The position numbers were made by a program, and so were the translations under genes. The notes beneath the pieces are model-generated. The model searched no databases. It was given only the letters and a program-made list of their open reading frames with translations, and was not told where the DNA came from. This document shows, piece by piece, positions 22,257-32,079 of a DNA stretch of 64,000 nt; position 1 is the stretch's first letter, and the number at the start of each line of letters is the position of its first letter. Origin of the DNA: Perca fluviatilis (Eukaryota > Chordata > Actinopteri > Perciformes > Percidae); assembly GCF_010015445.1 (NCBI RefSeq), contig NC_053116.1:5593568-5657567 (forward strand), written 5' to 3'.

Positions 22257-22765
22257 AAAACAGTATAGAGCCAACATATATTTTATTTTATGTAAATCGA
22301 TAAACTGTGTTTATTTCAACCAACACTAGAGTTGTGATGGTTGGAAAAGTGTAGAGAAGACCAAAAACGGCTTTTCATAGTTTTATTTGGTTTCTGTCAA
22401 CTTTGAATGAAGTGTGTTTATGATGCTAAAATATTTATTTACATGGAGTCTGGTGGATTTGGTCCATCATGACATCATGTTAGCTGACAAATAACACTTA
22501 TTCTCCTTCCTTCCTCTCCTACTCCTCTCTTCAAATCTTGTCTGTGAAAACAGCTTTTGGTCTTGAGGCCTGAAGTCAGTTAGGAGTCAGTCAGTTGGTC
22601 AGTTAGTCCGTCATGACATCATGTTAGCTGATAAATAACACCTTCTCCTTTCTTCATCTTCTCTCCTCCTTTATTTCTTTCCTCTTCTTGTCCTCTCCTT
22701 TTCTTCTCCTCCTGTGGCAGTACGTGTTGCTAAAGTGATTCGACAATGGTTGAGTAAAGGCCATC
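22257..22765. other. Non-coding stretch with direct repeats
   Basis: Contains two copies of a roughly 40-bp unit, catgacatcatgttagctga followed by yaaataacac, at about 22466 and 22612. No gene seen. Confidence 0.5.
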
Positions 22766-22766
22766 G

Positions 22767-22801
<35 letters not shown>

Positions 22802-22861
22802 CATACATACACACACATATACATATATATATACATATATATATATATATACATATATATA
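22766..22861. repeat. (AT)n / (ACAT)n microsatellite
   Basis: AT tract followed by CATACATACATAC and further AT units. The tyrosine/methionine/isoleucine open frame across it is an artefact. Confidence 0.97.
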
Positions 22862-22871
22862 GTACTTACTC

Positions 22872-23353
22872 CAGTAAGTAGGCTGGCAAAGCTGTTTTAT
22901 TCACTTTAAACATCGGATGAAGGGATTCTTTTCTCTAATACAGATGGAGAACTGAGCCTCCTAACTAGCAAGCAAGCTAGCTAACTAGCCAGCCGGCCAT
23001 TAAATTAGTACGGTTTAACAACTTAATATTTCATTTACACACTCTTGTCACAGCATACAAAAGTACAGCGCCCTCGCCAGATGTGTGTCATTTTCTGTAA
23101 CCAGTGTATAGCATGAAAGTGCAGTGGATGGAATTAACAAGCTAGCTAGCTAATTAACTATCCATCAAGCTACAAAACAAGCTAAGTAACTTTATAACTG
23201 CTAACATGGCTAGTGGACTCATGGAAAAATAAAAATGGAAATATTTTTGTCATGACTAATTTATTAATGACTCAGCATCATCTGTATTAGAGAAAATAAT
23301 CATTTTGTCAATGTTTAAAGTGAATAAAACAAGCCTTGCCACCCTAATTACTG
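22872..23353. mobile_element. Long inverted-repeat MITE
   Basis: Left arm from CAGTAAGTAGGCTGGCAA, with TTTTATTCACTTTAAACAT and TTTTCTCTAATACAGATG; the right arm is its inverted counterpart, ending accctaattactg. Arms of about 75-80 bp, about 80-85 percent similar by eye, with a central gctagctagctaa-rich part. No coding capacity. Confidence 0.7.
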
Positions 23354-23419
23354 ATGCAAATCGATCTCTCCCACGAGTCCCACCGGACTTCTGTGTATTT
23401 AAAGTAAAGGGAGAAAACC

Positions 23420-23557
23420 AAGCAGCAGAGATGTATAGTAACGAAATATAACTACTTCACTACTGTACTTAAGTACTAAAAGGCTGTATCTGTACTCTAC
23501 TGGAGTATTATTTTTTTCTCCTACTTCCACTTTTACTTCAGTACATATTTTCGATGA
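23420..23557. mobile_element. hAT-type short element terminus
   Basis: Sequence ctacttcactactgtactta, aaaaggctgtatctgtactc and tcctacttccacttttactt, with AGAGATGTATAGTAACGAA at its left edge, resembles very common fish hAT-type MITEs. The right end merges with the inverted repeat at 23558. From memory; approximate boundaries. Confidence 0.4.
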
Positions 23558-24247
23558 TTTATTCATAATTCAAATTGAAAGTCCAAAGAGAAAACAAAGC
23601 AAGATCAAATAAAAAATATTATTTGACTACGCTACTAGGAAAAATCATGCCATAATTGAATTTACTCTGATACATTTTTTATGTGCTGCATCGTTACTAG
23701 GGCTGCACGATATTTTGTTATATCGTCTACATCGCCATGTGCGCAAGCGCGATAGTCACGCATTGATGCTTAAACTTTTTTGCTGCTTGATAGAAAAGTA
23801 AACTTTCACCGTTCTCATTTTCATGATTGTTACCGGCCGAGCCTTCCCGGACATTTTTCACCACAGAAAGCTGCTACCAGCCAGGCTAAAGCTAATAAAG
23901 TTAGCCTAAAGAAACAAGGCGTCTGTCTCAACTAACATTACGGTTCGGAGCCGCGACGCTCATTGTGCTCCCCAGCAGTCAGCTCCCCCTGCTTTCCATA
24001 AGGTGCCTCTGCACCCCTTTTGTTTCAGACCCTCCCACCAGCCTTTGGGCCACGCCTCCTCATTTAAGCCAAATGTTAAATTCAAAAGATAAATAATTTT
24101 ACATTTCAACTTTGCTTTTTCAGTTTCCTTTTTCTTTTTTAAATTCAATTATGGCATGATTTTTCCTAGTAGCGTAGTCAAATAATATTTTTAATTTGAT
24201 CTTGCTTTGTTTTCTCTTTGGACTTTCAATTTGAATTATGAATAAAT
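23558..24247. repeat. Near-perfect inverted repeat with 476-bp spacer
   Basis: Arms 23558-23664 and 24141-24247 are inverted copies of 107 bp that differ at one position by manual comparison (aaataaaaaata versus aaattaaaaata). The spacer contains a gggctgcacgatattttgtt-type sequence, recognisable as a common fish hAT-like repeat. Such identity implies a recent inverted duplication, gene conversion between arms, or an assembly artefact. Confidence 0.85.
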
Positions 24248-24257
24248 ATAGGGTGAG

Positions 24258-24440
24258 GCTATTTGCACCCCTGGTACAATTAGCAGTGTATGCTATTTGC
24301 ACCCCTGGTACCTTTAGCAGTATGCTATTTGTACCCTGGTGCAATTAGAAGTGTATGCTATTTGCACCCCTGGTACAATTAGAAGTGTATGCTATTTGCA
24401 CCCCTGGTACAAATATCAATGTATGCTATTTGCACCCCTG
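24258..24440. repeat. Minisatellite of about 34-bp units
   Basis: Six units of the form GTATGCTATTTGCACCCCTG followed by gtacaattag(c/a)a(g) run head to tail. They derive from the element's own terminus, so the terminal sequence is present in multiple copies. Confidence 0.9.
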
Positions 24441-24682
24441 TGCATTTACAGTACCTTGGCATATATTTACGCACAGTTATCCATACTACTCATGTATTAC
24501 ACCTTTTTGGAATATTATCGCCCTGACATTCTTACCCTAACCATAACCATCCCACTCCTCTTGCCTAAACCTAACCAACCCAACCAGAGCAGGCATATTC
24601 ATGAGTCTTCCCCTACCACCCTGCAAAAAAAAAAATTGCGCAATTGCATGCAAATTATCCAATCCAAATTTTAAAAAATAAG

Positions 24683-24750
24683 ATCACCACACAGGGGAAT
24701 CAAACACCAAACTCCCATACCAAAGGCAAGCGCACTAACCACTCACCTAG
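24683..24750 (-). other. tRNA-like sequence inside the element
   Basis: On the minus strand, CTAGGTGAGTGGTTAGTGCG resembles an A-box region. About 40 nt downstream, TGTTTGATTCC resembles the B-box consensus at 9 of 11 positions. Spacing suits a tRNA, but I could not close a convincing cloverleaf. Could be a SINE remnant or a convergent motif. Confidence 0.4.
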
Positions 24751-25106
24751 CAGTTCTTTCAGGAAGATGAACAACTTTTTACCACTTGGTTTCTTCAAGC
24801 CTCGGTTGCTAGGTAACCATACTGTATACAAAAAAATAGGTACTAACTAACAAACTAACGGTTGTATGCTTTCACTGAAGACAGAAAGCGCAACTGTAGT
24901 ATCCATTTTCCACTAGAAATTCAATTGTTATAAACTTTAGAGACAAAACTTCCCTAATATGCCAGTTTCTGCGGTCATGGAAGATGAACGTCCGCCATGA
25001 TTTCGGTGCACGCAAGCAACGTTTTTTTGTTGTTACATAACAGGGTGTAAATAGCTCAGCTGTGTGGCCGAGGCTATTCGTACCGGGGGTGCAAATAGAC
25101 ACTCCG

Positions 25107-25708
25107 ATAAATATATCATCCAAATGGTTCCAGGTACGTTCACACAAATATTCAGGAAGGAAAACAGTGTAACACTTTATGATACAAATTCATGATACCA
25201 AATAAAACAGACAAGTTCAGAGTTTTCACAGAATAAAATGCAAAATATTTGCAACAGTAGAGAAAAGATCACTTTGCAGGACAACAGGAATGCAAATAAT
25301 CAGAATACATTTGTATTTCCTGCACCTTTTCTGACCATGCTTTTCCATATTCACTCTCTCTCTCTCTGCCTTCTCACTTTCCTTCCTTTCGTTCCTGTTT
25401 CCCAGTTTGATTCTGCGCCTCTCTCCATCCCTGAGGCGTATCGCAGAGCTGCTGTCGGATGTAATCATCAGACGCCTGGCTGCTTTCTCATCCCTCAACA
25501 TGTTAGATCACAAATTCCTCTGCTGCTTTCTCCTCTCTCTTTCTCTTAGTCCTTTTTCTGTCATCCTTTTATCATTTTGCTTTGTCTACTTCTGTCCATC
25601 TTTCTTCATCCGTCGCCATTACTACACACATTTCAGATTTTCTGCTCCACTCTTCTATTCTCTGACTTTTGTTGCATATTGATAGTGTTAGACTTTTTTG
25701 ACACTCTG
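25107..25708. other. Non-coding stretch
   Basis: Pyrimidine-rich on the plus strand between 25340 and 25600. Overlapping open frames in both strands show no domain. The left edge of a segmental duplication lies at about 25709. Confidence 0.4.
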
Positions 25709-26293
25709 TGCCGTCTTATCTGTAATGGTTTTTTCTTTTCACCTCCGTTTGTCAAGTCTCATTCAGAGCATCTTCTGAAGCAACATGCGTCACTGGAAGT
25801 GGCTGCACAGCGGGCCTAACTCTCATTGTGCTTTAACACCTCTGAATTGTCTTTTGCAGCCTTGGAGTTTGGGATTGTGCAAAGCAAACACAGGTAGCCC
25901 AATTTTCCACCAACATGACAAAAGAGAAATGTTTATATTAAGTGACAACATGCAGAGAGTGATATTTTACAAACTCTGTGGCCGGCGGCACAATCAAACC
26001 ACCATTACATGTGTACGTGTGTTGCTCTGCTCAGACAGTGAATCTCTGACAGGTGCCAGTAAACATTTCCAATAGTCTGTTCTATTGAAATGTCAGCTCT
26101 CGCCCCTTGGAGCTCCATGTGGCAGGTTGACGTGACAGCAGGGTAAGAAAATACAATATTAATAAAGAAAAGTTATTGATTTTTAGCGTGAAAACATTGG
26201 ACAATATGAGGATTTACTAAAGCCATGGAAGATAGTTTGAGTTGAGAAATTGCGTTAATATCTTTCTTTTTTTCAAGAGTTGGTAGAGCCATT

Positions 26294-26479
26294 TTTTTTT
26301 TTAAGATTATTGTTTGGGCATTTTAGGCCTTTAAATGAAAGGACAGCTAAAGACAGGAAAAGGGAATGACATGCAGCAAAGTGCAACTGGTTGGAATTGA
26401 ACATGCGGCCACTGCGGTAAGGACTGAGCCTTTGTACATGGGTCGCACGCTCAACCAGGTGAACTACTAGGGGTGCCCT
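26294..26479 (-). mobile_element. tRNA-derived SINE in duplication copy A
   Basis: Flanked by an 18-19 bp target duplication GAGTTGGTAGAGMCATTTT (about 26275-26293 and 26480-26498). The minus strand carries tRNA-like A and B boxes (B-like TGTTCAATTCC) and an A-rich tail. Confidence 0.85.
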
Positions 26480-26498
26480 GAGTTGGTAGAGACATTTT

Positions 26499-26695
26499 GC
26501 CAATAAATTAATTTTAATATTGGACTATAGTCCCCTGGTGATAATGTTATGTAAACGTGTGTCGTCCGCATAACTATGGTAACTTATTTTGTCGTTTTCC
26601 ATAATCTGAGCCAGTCGAAGCATGTAGCATGTTAAACAGAAGAGGCCCCACAATGGAGCCTTGGGGAACTTAGATGCACAAGGTACCTATAGACA
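26499..26695 (-). mobile_element. L2 reverse transcriptase fragment (copy A)
   Basis: Minus-strand translation shows a ValProGln-type GPLLFNMLH block near 26640 and a YADD-type catalytic block (tatgcggacgacacacg) near 26560-26575. It is the duplicate of the part of the outer L2 at 32873-33079. Confidence 0.8.
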
Positions 26696-26703
26696 CAAAG
26701 AAG

Positions 26704-26887
26704 CAGAGGCGATTTCTTTAAGACTGCAAAGGAAGCTCAGCTTCCCCTAAAATGTCAAACAATTAATAGTCAAATATGTACTATAATGTTAACATTTTAT
26801 TGACCAAAAATGTGTTAGAACACGTTCATCTCGAAGACGAGTTCATTCAGAATCAGCTACTCGATTTCCTTCTCATACAGGCATTTT
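26704..26887 (+). mobile_element. Left end of a hAT element (copy A)
   Basis: Starts CAGAGGCGATTTCTTTAAG, the same terminus as the hAT element at 33080. It is preceded by CAAAGAAG (26696-26703), which matches the right-hand 8-bp flank CAAAGTAG of the full element at 39816-39823 in 7 of 8 bases. The rest of the element is missing; a SINE follows. Confidence 0.75.
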
Positions 26888-27077
26888 ATTTATTTTTTTA
26901 AGATTATTGTTTGGGCATTTTAGATCTTTAAATGCCAGGACAGCTAAAGACAGGAATAGGGAGAGAGAGGGGGAATGATATGCAGTAAAGGGCCACTTGT
27001 TGGAATCGAACATGAGGCCACTGCGGTAAGGACTGAGCCTTTGTACACGCTCAACCAGGTGAACTACCGGGGTGCCC
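26888..27077 (-). mobile_element. tRNA-derived SINE
   Basis: Same family as the SINE at 26294 (aagattattgtttgggcatt, atatgcagtaaagggccact, cgctcaaccaggtgaactac), minus orientation. It interrupts the hAT left-end fragment. Confidence 0.85.
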
Positions 27078-28524
27078 TAAGTTTTTTAGTTTTTAAGTTT
27101 ATTCTTTTCCTTAAACAATTTATGAAATGACAATGTGAACACTGCCGCTTGCAGTGATGAACCTCCAGAGAACTATCAGCTGAATCTGCAGCTCCCTTCG
27201 GCTTTCCAGAGCTTCATAGTTTTTTTTTTTTTTACAGGTTTGAGATGTTTTTGCCTCGTGTCCTCTGCAGCTGTGCGTGTGTGTTTTCTCACTAGTCAAG
27301 CAAACAGGAAAGACATCTGTCCACTTCCTCCCACTCAGCCAAACACACAACCACGGAAACCTCAGTCCCACTGCCAGATCAGTGACCTGATGGGTCAGTC
27401 ACACAGCACTGGACACGTCCTCTAGATTTAAAGGCTCGTGAAAGTTCATGTGGGTTTCTGCTACAGTAGGACGGGCTTTGTGACCTTCCCATTACAGCAT
27501 ATGCTTCTTTAAATTTCAGGCCAATTTCTCTGCAGTAACATGCAAGCATCTGTGATAGCCAGGCAAGCTGTCATTTTGAGCAATCATTCATTTTCTTTTC
27601 CTTTTATTTTAGTGCTATTACTAAGCACGCCAGTAAGCATGACTGTTACCTTATTTGACAGAAATCTATACAGTACGTCTTATTTCTGACAATTTGATGA
27701 ACAAAAATGTATATTATGCTAGCGTAAATAAAACCCAAATAAACAAAAAAATTATAATAATGTTAAAATTCAAGAGAGTCCGGTACAGCCTGACTCTGGA
27801 GATGATATTCAAGTTTATGTTCTGCTTGTTTAACCTTTTTTGGTAAATTGCTCTTAAACACATTCAGAGAGGGTTTGAATTGCTTTTTTATTTTCAATTC
27901 TTATCATTTTGGTCCTGGTGATTTTCCTTTGGGGCTGGCTAAAACCTTTTTTTGGGGGGCACCAAAAATTCCTCTATGCAGGAAAAACCCTGCAATCCAA
28001 TTTTCTGGCTCATCTAATAGAGGCATCTGAACTCTGCTGAAAGTAATTTCATACTTTTAACAACCCAAATGCAAAGGCTATTTGGCATTTGATTAATGGC
28101 CTCTGTTTGGTTTTCCCACCTCTGCCAGTTTCCTTACAATTAGTGCCTTCCTGCATCTGTTTAGTCATTAGTTTCCCAATATAAAAAGACTCTCCCACTT
28201 TGTTTGCCTGATTGTTCTGTTGCTGTACTGCCATCTCTGCCTGCTTGTCTCTTCCAGTATCCAGTACACTTCACATCCCTTCTCAGTTCACTGCTTCAGA
28301 AACGTTCGTTCTGACAGCTGTACATAATAACATACACTCTAACCCATCATTCACAGATTCTTTTGTACCCACACATTCTTTCTTTGAACCCATTGACACA
28401 ATCAAACAATACATTCCTTTTACCATAGACATCTGAGCTTTTTTTTTTTCTTAGCAACTGTTTTTACACTTAGCGATTAATATAAAGTGGGAGTCTGGGG
28501 ATGTGTTTATACCATCATGCTCAT
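27078..28524. other. Non-coding stretch
   Basis: No gene, RNA or element terminus recognised. Open frames at 27135-27425 and 28212-28436 lack any known motif and contain homopolymer-derived residues. Confidence 0.4.
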
Positions 28525-28527
28525 GAA

Positions 28528-28565
<38 letters not shown>

Positions 28566-28668
28566 GTGTTTTTTGTGAAAAAATAATTTAAAAATAAAAA
28601 AAAAAAATAAAAAAAAAAAAAAAAAAACATTTTTAATTATTAATAAAGTAAAAAAAAAAATTAAAAAA
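28525..28668. repeat. Poly-T / poly-A low-complexity tract
   Basis: About 36 T followed within 40 bp by long A runs, giving a self-complementary tract. It directly precedes a LINE reverse transcriptase fragment and may be where an element with an A tail was truncated, or a difficult-to-sequence region. Confidence 0.9.
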
Positions 28669-28724
28669 ATAATATTTAATCAACTTTCTAATTATCTTAA
28701 TGTTCAAAATGTATTTATCTCCAC

Positions 28725-29940
28725 ATCAATCTGATATTTTACTATATTTATTGATCTTACTAAAGCATTTGATATGGTTGACCATTATCTTCTCTTAGAT
28801 AAATTACATGCTATTGGTCTTTCTTCAGAGTCTTTATTATTTTTTAATTCTTTTCTTCATCATAGAAGTCAATGCATTGCTTTTAAAGGCAACCAGTCTG
28901 GCTTTAAAATCATTGATAAGGTGTTCCACAAGGTTCATCCTTAGGCCCGCTCCTATTCTCGATCTTTATTAATGATTTACCGCAAATGTGTACTGACAGT
29001 TTAATTCACTTATATGCAGATGACAGCGTAATATATTCTGGTCTTTGGCTTGATACCCAGCTTTCCTTCAAACCTCATATTAATTCAATCTGCAAGAAAA
29101 TATATGGCCAATTGAAGTCACTTTATCGCTCTGTAGATTTCTTTTCACAACAGGTTCGAAAAAGAATTATAACTCATTTGATACTTCCAATAATTGATTA
29201 TGCCGATACTATATACGGGAATACTACAGATTCAAATCTTCGTCCTATTTCTGTACTTTATAATAGTCTTTGCAGATTTGTGCTTAGATGTCCTTATAGA
29301 ACTCACCATTGCCAAATGTATGAGTCTTTTAACTGGCTGGTTCCCAAGTCAAGAAGGCAATTCCACTGGTTATTACTTATTTTTAAGTGTATTTATTTTC
29401 ATTTCCCTCCATATTTGAAATGTCTTCTAATGAAGTAGGTCGTCGTGCATTTAAATTTAAAGCACCATCAGACTGGAACAATCTCTCTCGCTCGCTCAGA
29501 TCTATAACTTCCTTTTATGTTTTCAAATCATCTCTTTTTACTTATTCTCAAACATCTTGTTCCTGTTTCTGATCCATTTTTTTTTCTTCTTTCTCATATA
29601 CTGTACATGTTTGCAGTTATGTACCTGCATGCGATAGTGAAGTGCATAAACATATTTATACCTTGATTCTGTATTTGCATTTTCGCAGATGGCTAACTTA
29701 TTGACTTTGATTATGGTATGGGCTAAAGGGAAGGGATTAGGTTTGTGGGAGCATTGTTAGTGAGTCCGTGTATATGAATGTGAATGTTGTTGTATTTAAA
29801 TGTTTGTTATTGTCTTGTGCTGTATTTACTTTAATTATGATTCTTCATCTTGATGTTGGTTTCTTTTGTATCTTAAAGGACCCCCTTCGAAAATGAGATG
29901 GTGCATCTCAAGGGTTTATCCTTGAAAATAAATAAATAAA
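28725..29940 (+). mobile_element. Jockey-superfamily LINE fragment (reverse transcriptase to 3' end)
   Basis: Decoded blocks in order: FIDLTKAFDMVDH (catalytic Asp, about 28750), GVPQGSSLGPLLFSIFINDL with a frameshift near 28920, HLYADDSVIYSG (about 29010-29042, catalytic Asp pair), then LDTQLSFKPHI and C-terminal RRAFKFKAPSDWNNLS. Frame 28986-29438 is open. The 3' end reads ggacccccttcgaaaatgag...cctgaaaataaataaataaa-like, with a short A/T-rich tail. It differs from the L2 copies elsewhere in the window; the clade (CR1, Rex1 or a divergent L2) is not settled. Confidence 0.8.
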
Positions 29941-30188
29941 AATAATTTGTGGTCATGTACATTGCCATCTCTTTAAATTTGATCCAGGCATGATACTGAA
30001 ACACTGAAAAAACAAGTTGTCACTGGTTTTATATGAATGTAACATTTATTTTTGTTGTCATCTACCTTTAGCAACATTGTTGAATTGAATGCGACGAGCA
30101 TTTCTGTTTTGATTTAAGGTATTAAATTTGAATTTGCATGTCCCAGTTAGAAGCAGAGTAAACCATAGTCTTGCATTGGAAGACCTAT
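29941..30188. other. Spacer
   Basis: No recognisable feature between the LINE 3' end and the start of the minus-strand L2. Confidence 0.35.
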
Positions 30189-30695
30189 TTCCACAGCGCT
30201 TTATTAAGGTTGCAAAGCATTAAATAAAAGGTCTTCAGCCTTGATTTAAAGGAACAGAGTTGCAGCGGGCCTGCAGTTTTCTGGGAGTTTGTTCCAGATA
30301 TGTGGAGCATAAAAACTGAACGCTGCTTCCCCCTGTTTAGTTCTGACTCTGGGGACAGAAAGCAGACCTGTCCAAGATGACCTTAGAGCAGTTGCGCATA
30401 GGGGCGCAGCACCATGGGGGACGCCAAAGCGATGGTAAAAAATAACAAAAGAAAATATTTTTTTTGTGGTATTTTCTGTAATGTAGCTGCTGTTGTACAT
30501 TTCTAAATAATTTCTGCATTTCCTTAATGTTATTATATAACATTTTAGAGGACTAACAGGCGCCCTGTCTCATAAGATTCCATCATAGAATGTTGACATA
30601 AAAGAGGGAGCGGGGAGCTGGGGGCGGGGAGCGGATGGGCGCTGTGAGCACCGAGCAAGCAGGTACGAGTAGTGAGTTGTCATCTATGGAAAAAG

Positions 30696-30788
30696 ATGGA
30701 TAATGCAAAACAGTTGTCGGGGGCTAAAAATAGAAAAAGAGAGGAAAAAGGAGATGACATGTCAAGGGATGCAACAGCAGTTAAATAA
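30696..30788 (+). pseudogene. hAT (ZMYM1-like) transposase N-terminal fragment
   Basis: A 30-codon frame beginning MDNAKQLSGAKNRKREEK resembles the KxLSGAQxRKxKKE start of hAT transposases with a TTF/MYM-type zinc finger. The stop follows after AVK. The remainder of the transposase is deleted, so the element depended on a relative for movement. Identification rests on this short motif. Confidence 0.6.
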
Positions 30789-30828
30789 CTGGATGGTGAA
30801 AGGCAACAAGTAGGATTTAAAGTGTCTT

Positions 30829-31260
30829 AGGCTTGCAAATATCCATGTTAACAGACCAGCTAGTGTTTGCCAACACTGGGAATGTAGCAGCCAAATGGGG
30901 GTTTACAGCTAGCTTAGAATGCAAAACCGAGGTCGCTGAGCTAAAAACTGTTAAATAAAGGTAGCATGTACAATAAATGACAAGAATCTGGAAAACATAA
31001 CTAATGCAATAATTCGAGTTTACCATGGAATCATGCATAGATTTGCTACCAAACTTGGAGGCTTGCAAATATTCATGTTAACAGACTGGCTAGTGTTTGC
31101 TAACTTAATGCAAACCAATGTTGCTGATAGCTACATTTAGATTTTGGTTAAACCCTATACCAATCCCATGCATGATATATCTCAATTTTATTAAGGTAAA
31201 ATAACAACTGGTAAATATAAGGTAGAATGCACAATAAATGAGAAGAAGAAAAATAAATAA
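30829..31260 (+). repeat. Tandem duplication of about 230 bp within the hAT element
   Basis: aggcttgcaaatatccatgt...agctagtgtttgcc (30829) recurs as aggcttgcaaatattcatgt...ggctagtgtttgct (31060); ggtagcatgtacaataaatg recurs as ggtagaatgcacaataaatg. The copies have diverged moderately. Confidence 0.8.
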
Positions 31261-31269
31261 ATATTAAAT

Positions 31270-31302
31270 AAAAAAAACAAATATATATATATATATATAT
31301 TT
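31270..31302. repeat. A-rich and (AT)n tract
   Basis: Short low-complexity tract within the hAT element. Confidence 0.85.
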
Positions 31303-32079
31303 AAAAAATGTGAATGTAATTTCAACAGCAGCACAACCTTACTGCATACTAGTTGTCTTATCTGATGCCATCACTAGGCTGATTTAAGAATTGAATTTAG
31401 GCTGCTATATTTAACAGTGAGTTAATTTCATTCAGGTGTGAGGATCGTGGATCAGGAAAGACAGGGGAAGGCAACAGGTAGGTCCAAAATTGTTGCTGCA
31501 TACCCCTCTGACACTGGGTAGTTGCGCCCCTGCCTGAGAGGTCTGGGTGGTTCATAGGGTAGCAGCAGATCAGAAATGTATTTTGGTCCTAAACCAGCAA
31601 AAGTATTTTGAAATCAATTCTTTGAGGGACAGGAACCCAGTGCAACGGCTTCAGAACTGGGGTGATGTGATCCCCTTTCTTGGACTTAGGACTCGAGCAG
31701 CAGCGTTCTGAATCAGCTGCAGCTGTCTGATTTTTTTAGGGAGACCTGTAAGTACACCTTTACAGTAGTCAAGTCTACTGAATCCTGCTGAGACACACTG
31801 TAAGTCTTTTAACCCTTGATATATTCTTAAGGTGATTATTGGCTGACTTTGTAATTGTCTTAATGTGGCTGTTGAAATTAAGGTCCGAGTCCATGACTAC
31901 ACCAAGATTTCTGGCTTTGTCTGTTGTTTTAACATTGTCATTTGAAGCTGAGCGCTCACTTTTAATCGTGCCTTTTTTGCTCCACAAACAACCACCTTTT
32001 TTCTTCATTTAATTTAAGAAAGTTATGGCACATCTATTTGTTAATTTGTTCAATGCACTTACTCAGTTTTTGTACCGAT

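Larger units (their letters stand above)
24251..25106. mobile_element. DNA element with 'TATTTGCACCCC' termini
   Basis: Left end GGGTGAGGCTATTTGCACCC and right end (reverse complement) CGGAGTGTCTATTTGCACCC are flanked on both sides by ATAAATATA (24242-24250 and 25107-25115), a 9-bp target duplication. The left part has expanded into a minisatellite (24258-24440). A tRNA-like block lies at 24683-24750. No transposase. Superfamily unknown; 8-9 bp duplications fit hAT or Mutator-like elements. Confidence 0.72.
25709..26790. repeat. Segmental duplication, copy A
   Basis: Matches 32095-33167 at roughly 93-95 percent by eye over about 1.07 kb, including an internal SINE, a minus-strand L2 reverse transcriptase fragment and the left end of a hAT element. 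Copy A has about 40 bp near 26048-26090 (gacaggtgccagtaaacatt...) that copy B lacks. The SINE sits at the same base in both, so duplication followed the SINE insertion. Confidence 0.88.
30389..31532 (+). mobile_element. Non-autonomous hAT element inside L2 'A'
   Basis: Flanked by an 8-bp target duplication with one mismatch, CCTTAGAG (30381-30388) and CCTGAGAG (31533-31540). Termini CAGTTGCGCA and, inverted, CAGGGGCGCA. Removing it rejoins the L2 C-terminal reading (..RPLRQ-type to SSWTGLLSV). It carries a short hAT N-terminal coding fragment and an internal tandem duplication. Confidence 0.85.

Noticed and set aside
24258..24440. CRISPR-like regular array
   Set aside because: The whole unit repeats with no unique spacers, and the genome is eukaryotic. 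It is a minisatellite from an element terminus.
27135..27425. Possible host exon (96-codon frame)
   Set aside because: No domain and no splice-site support; it includes a homopolymer-derived FFFFF run.
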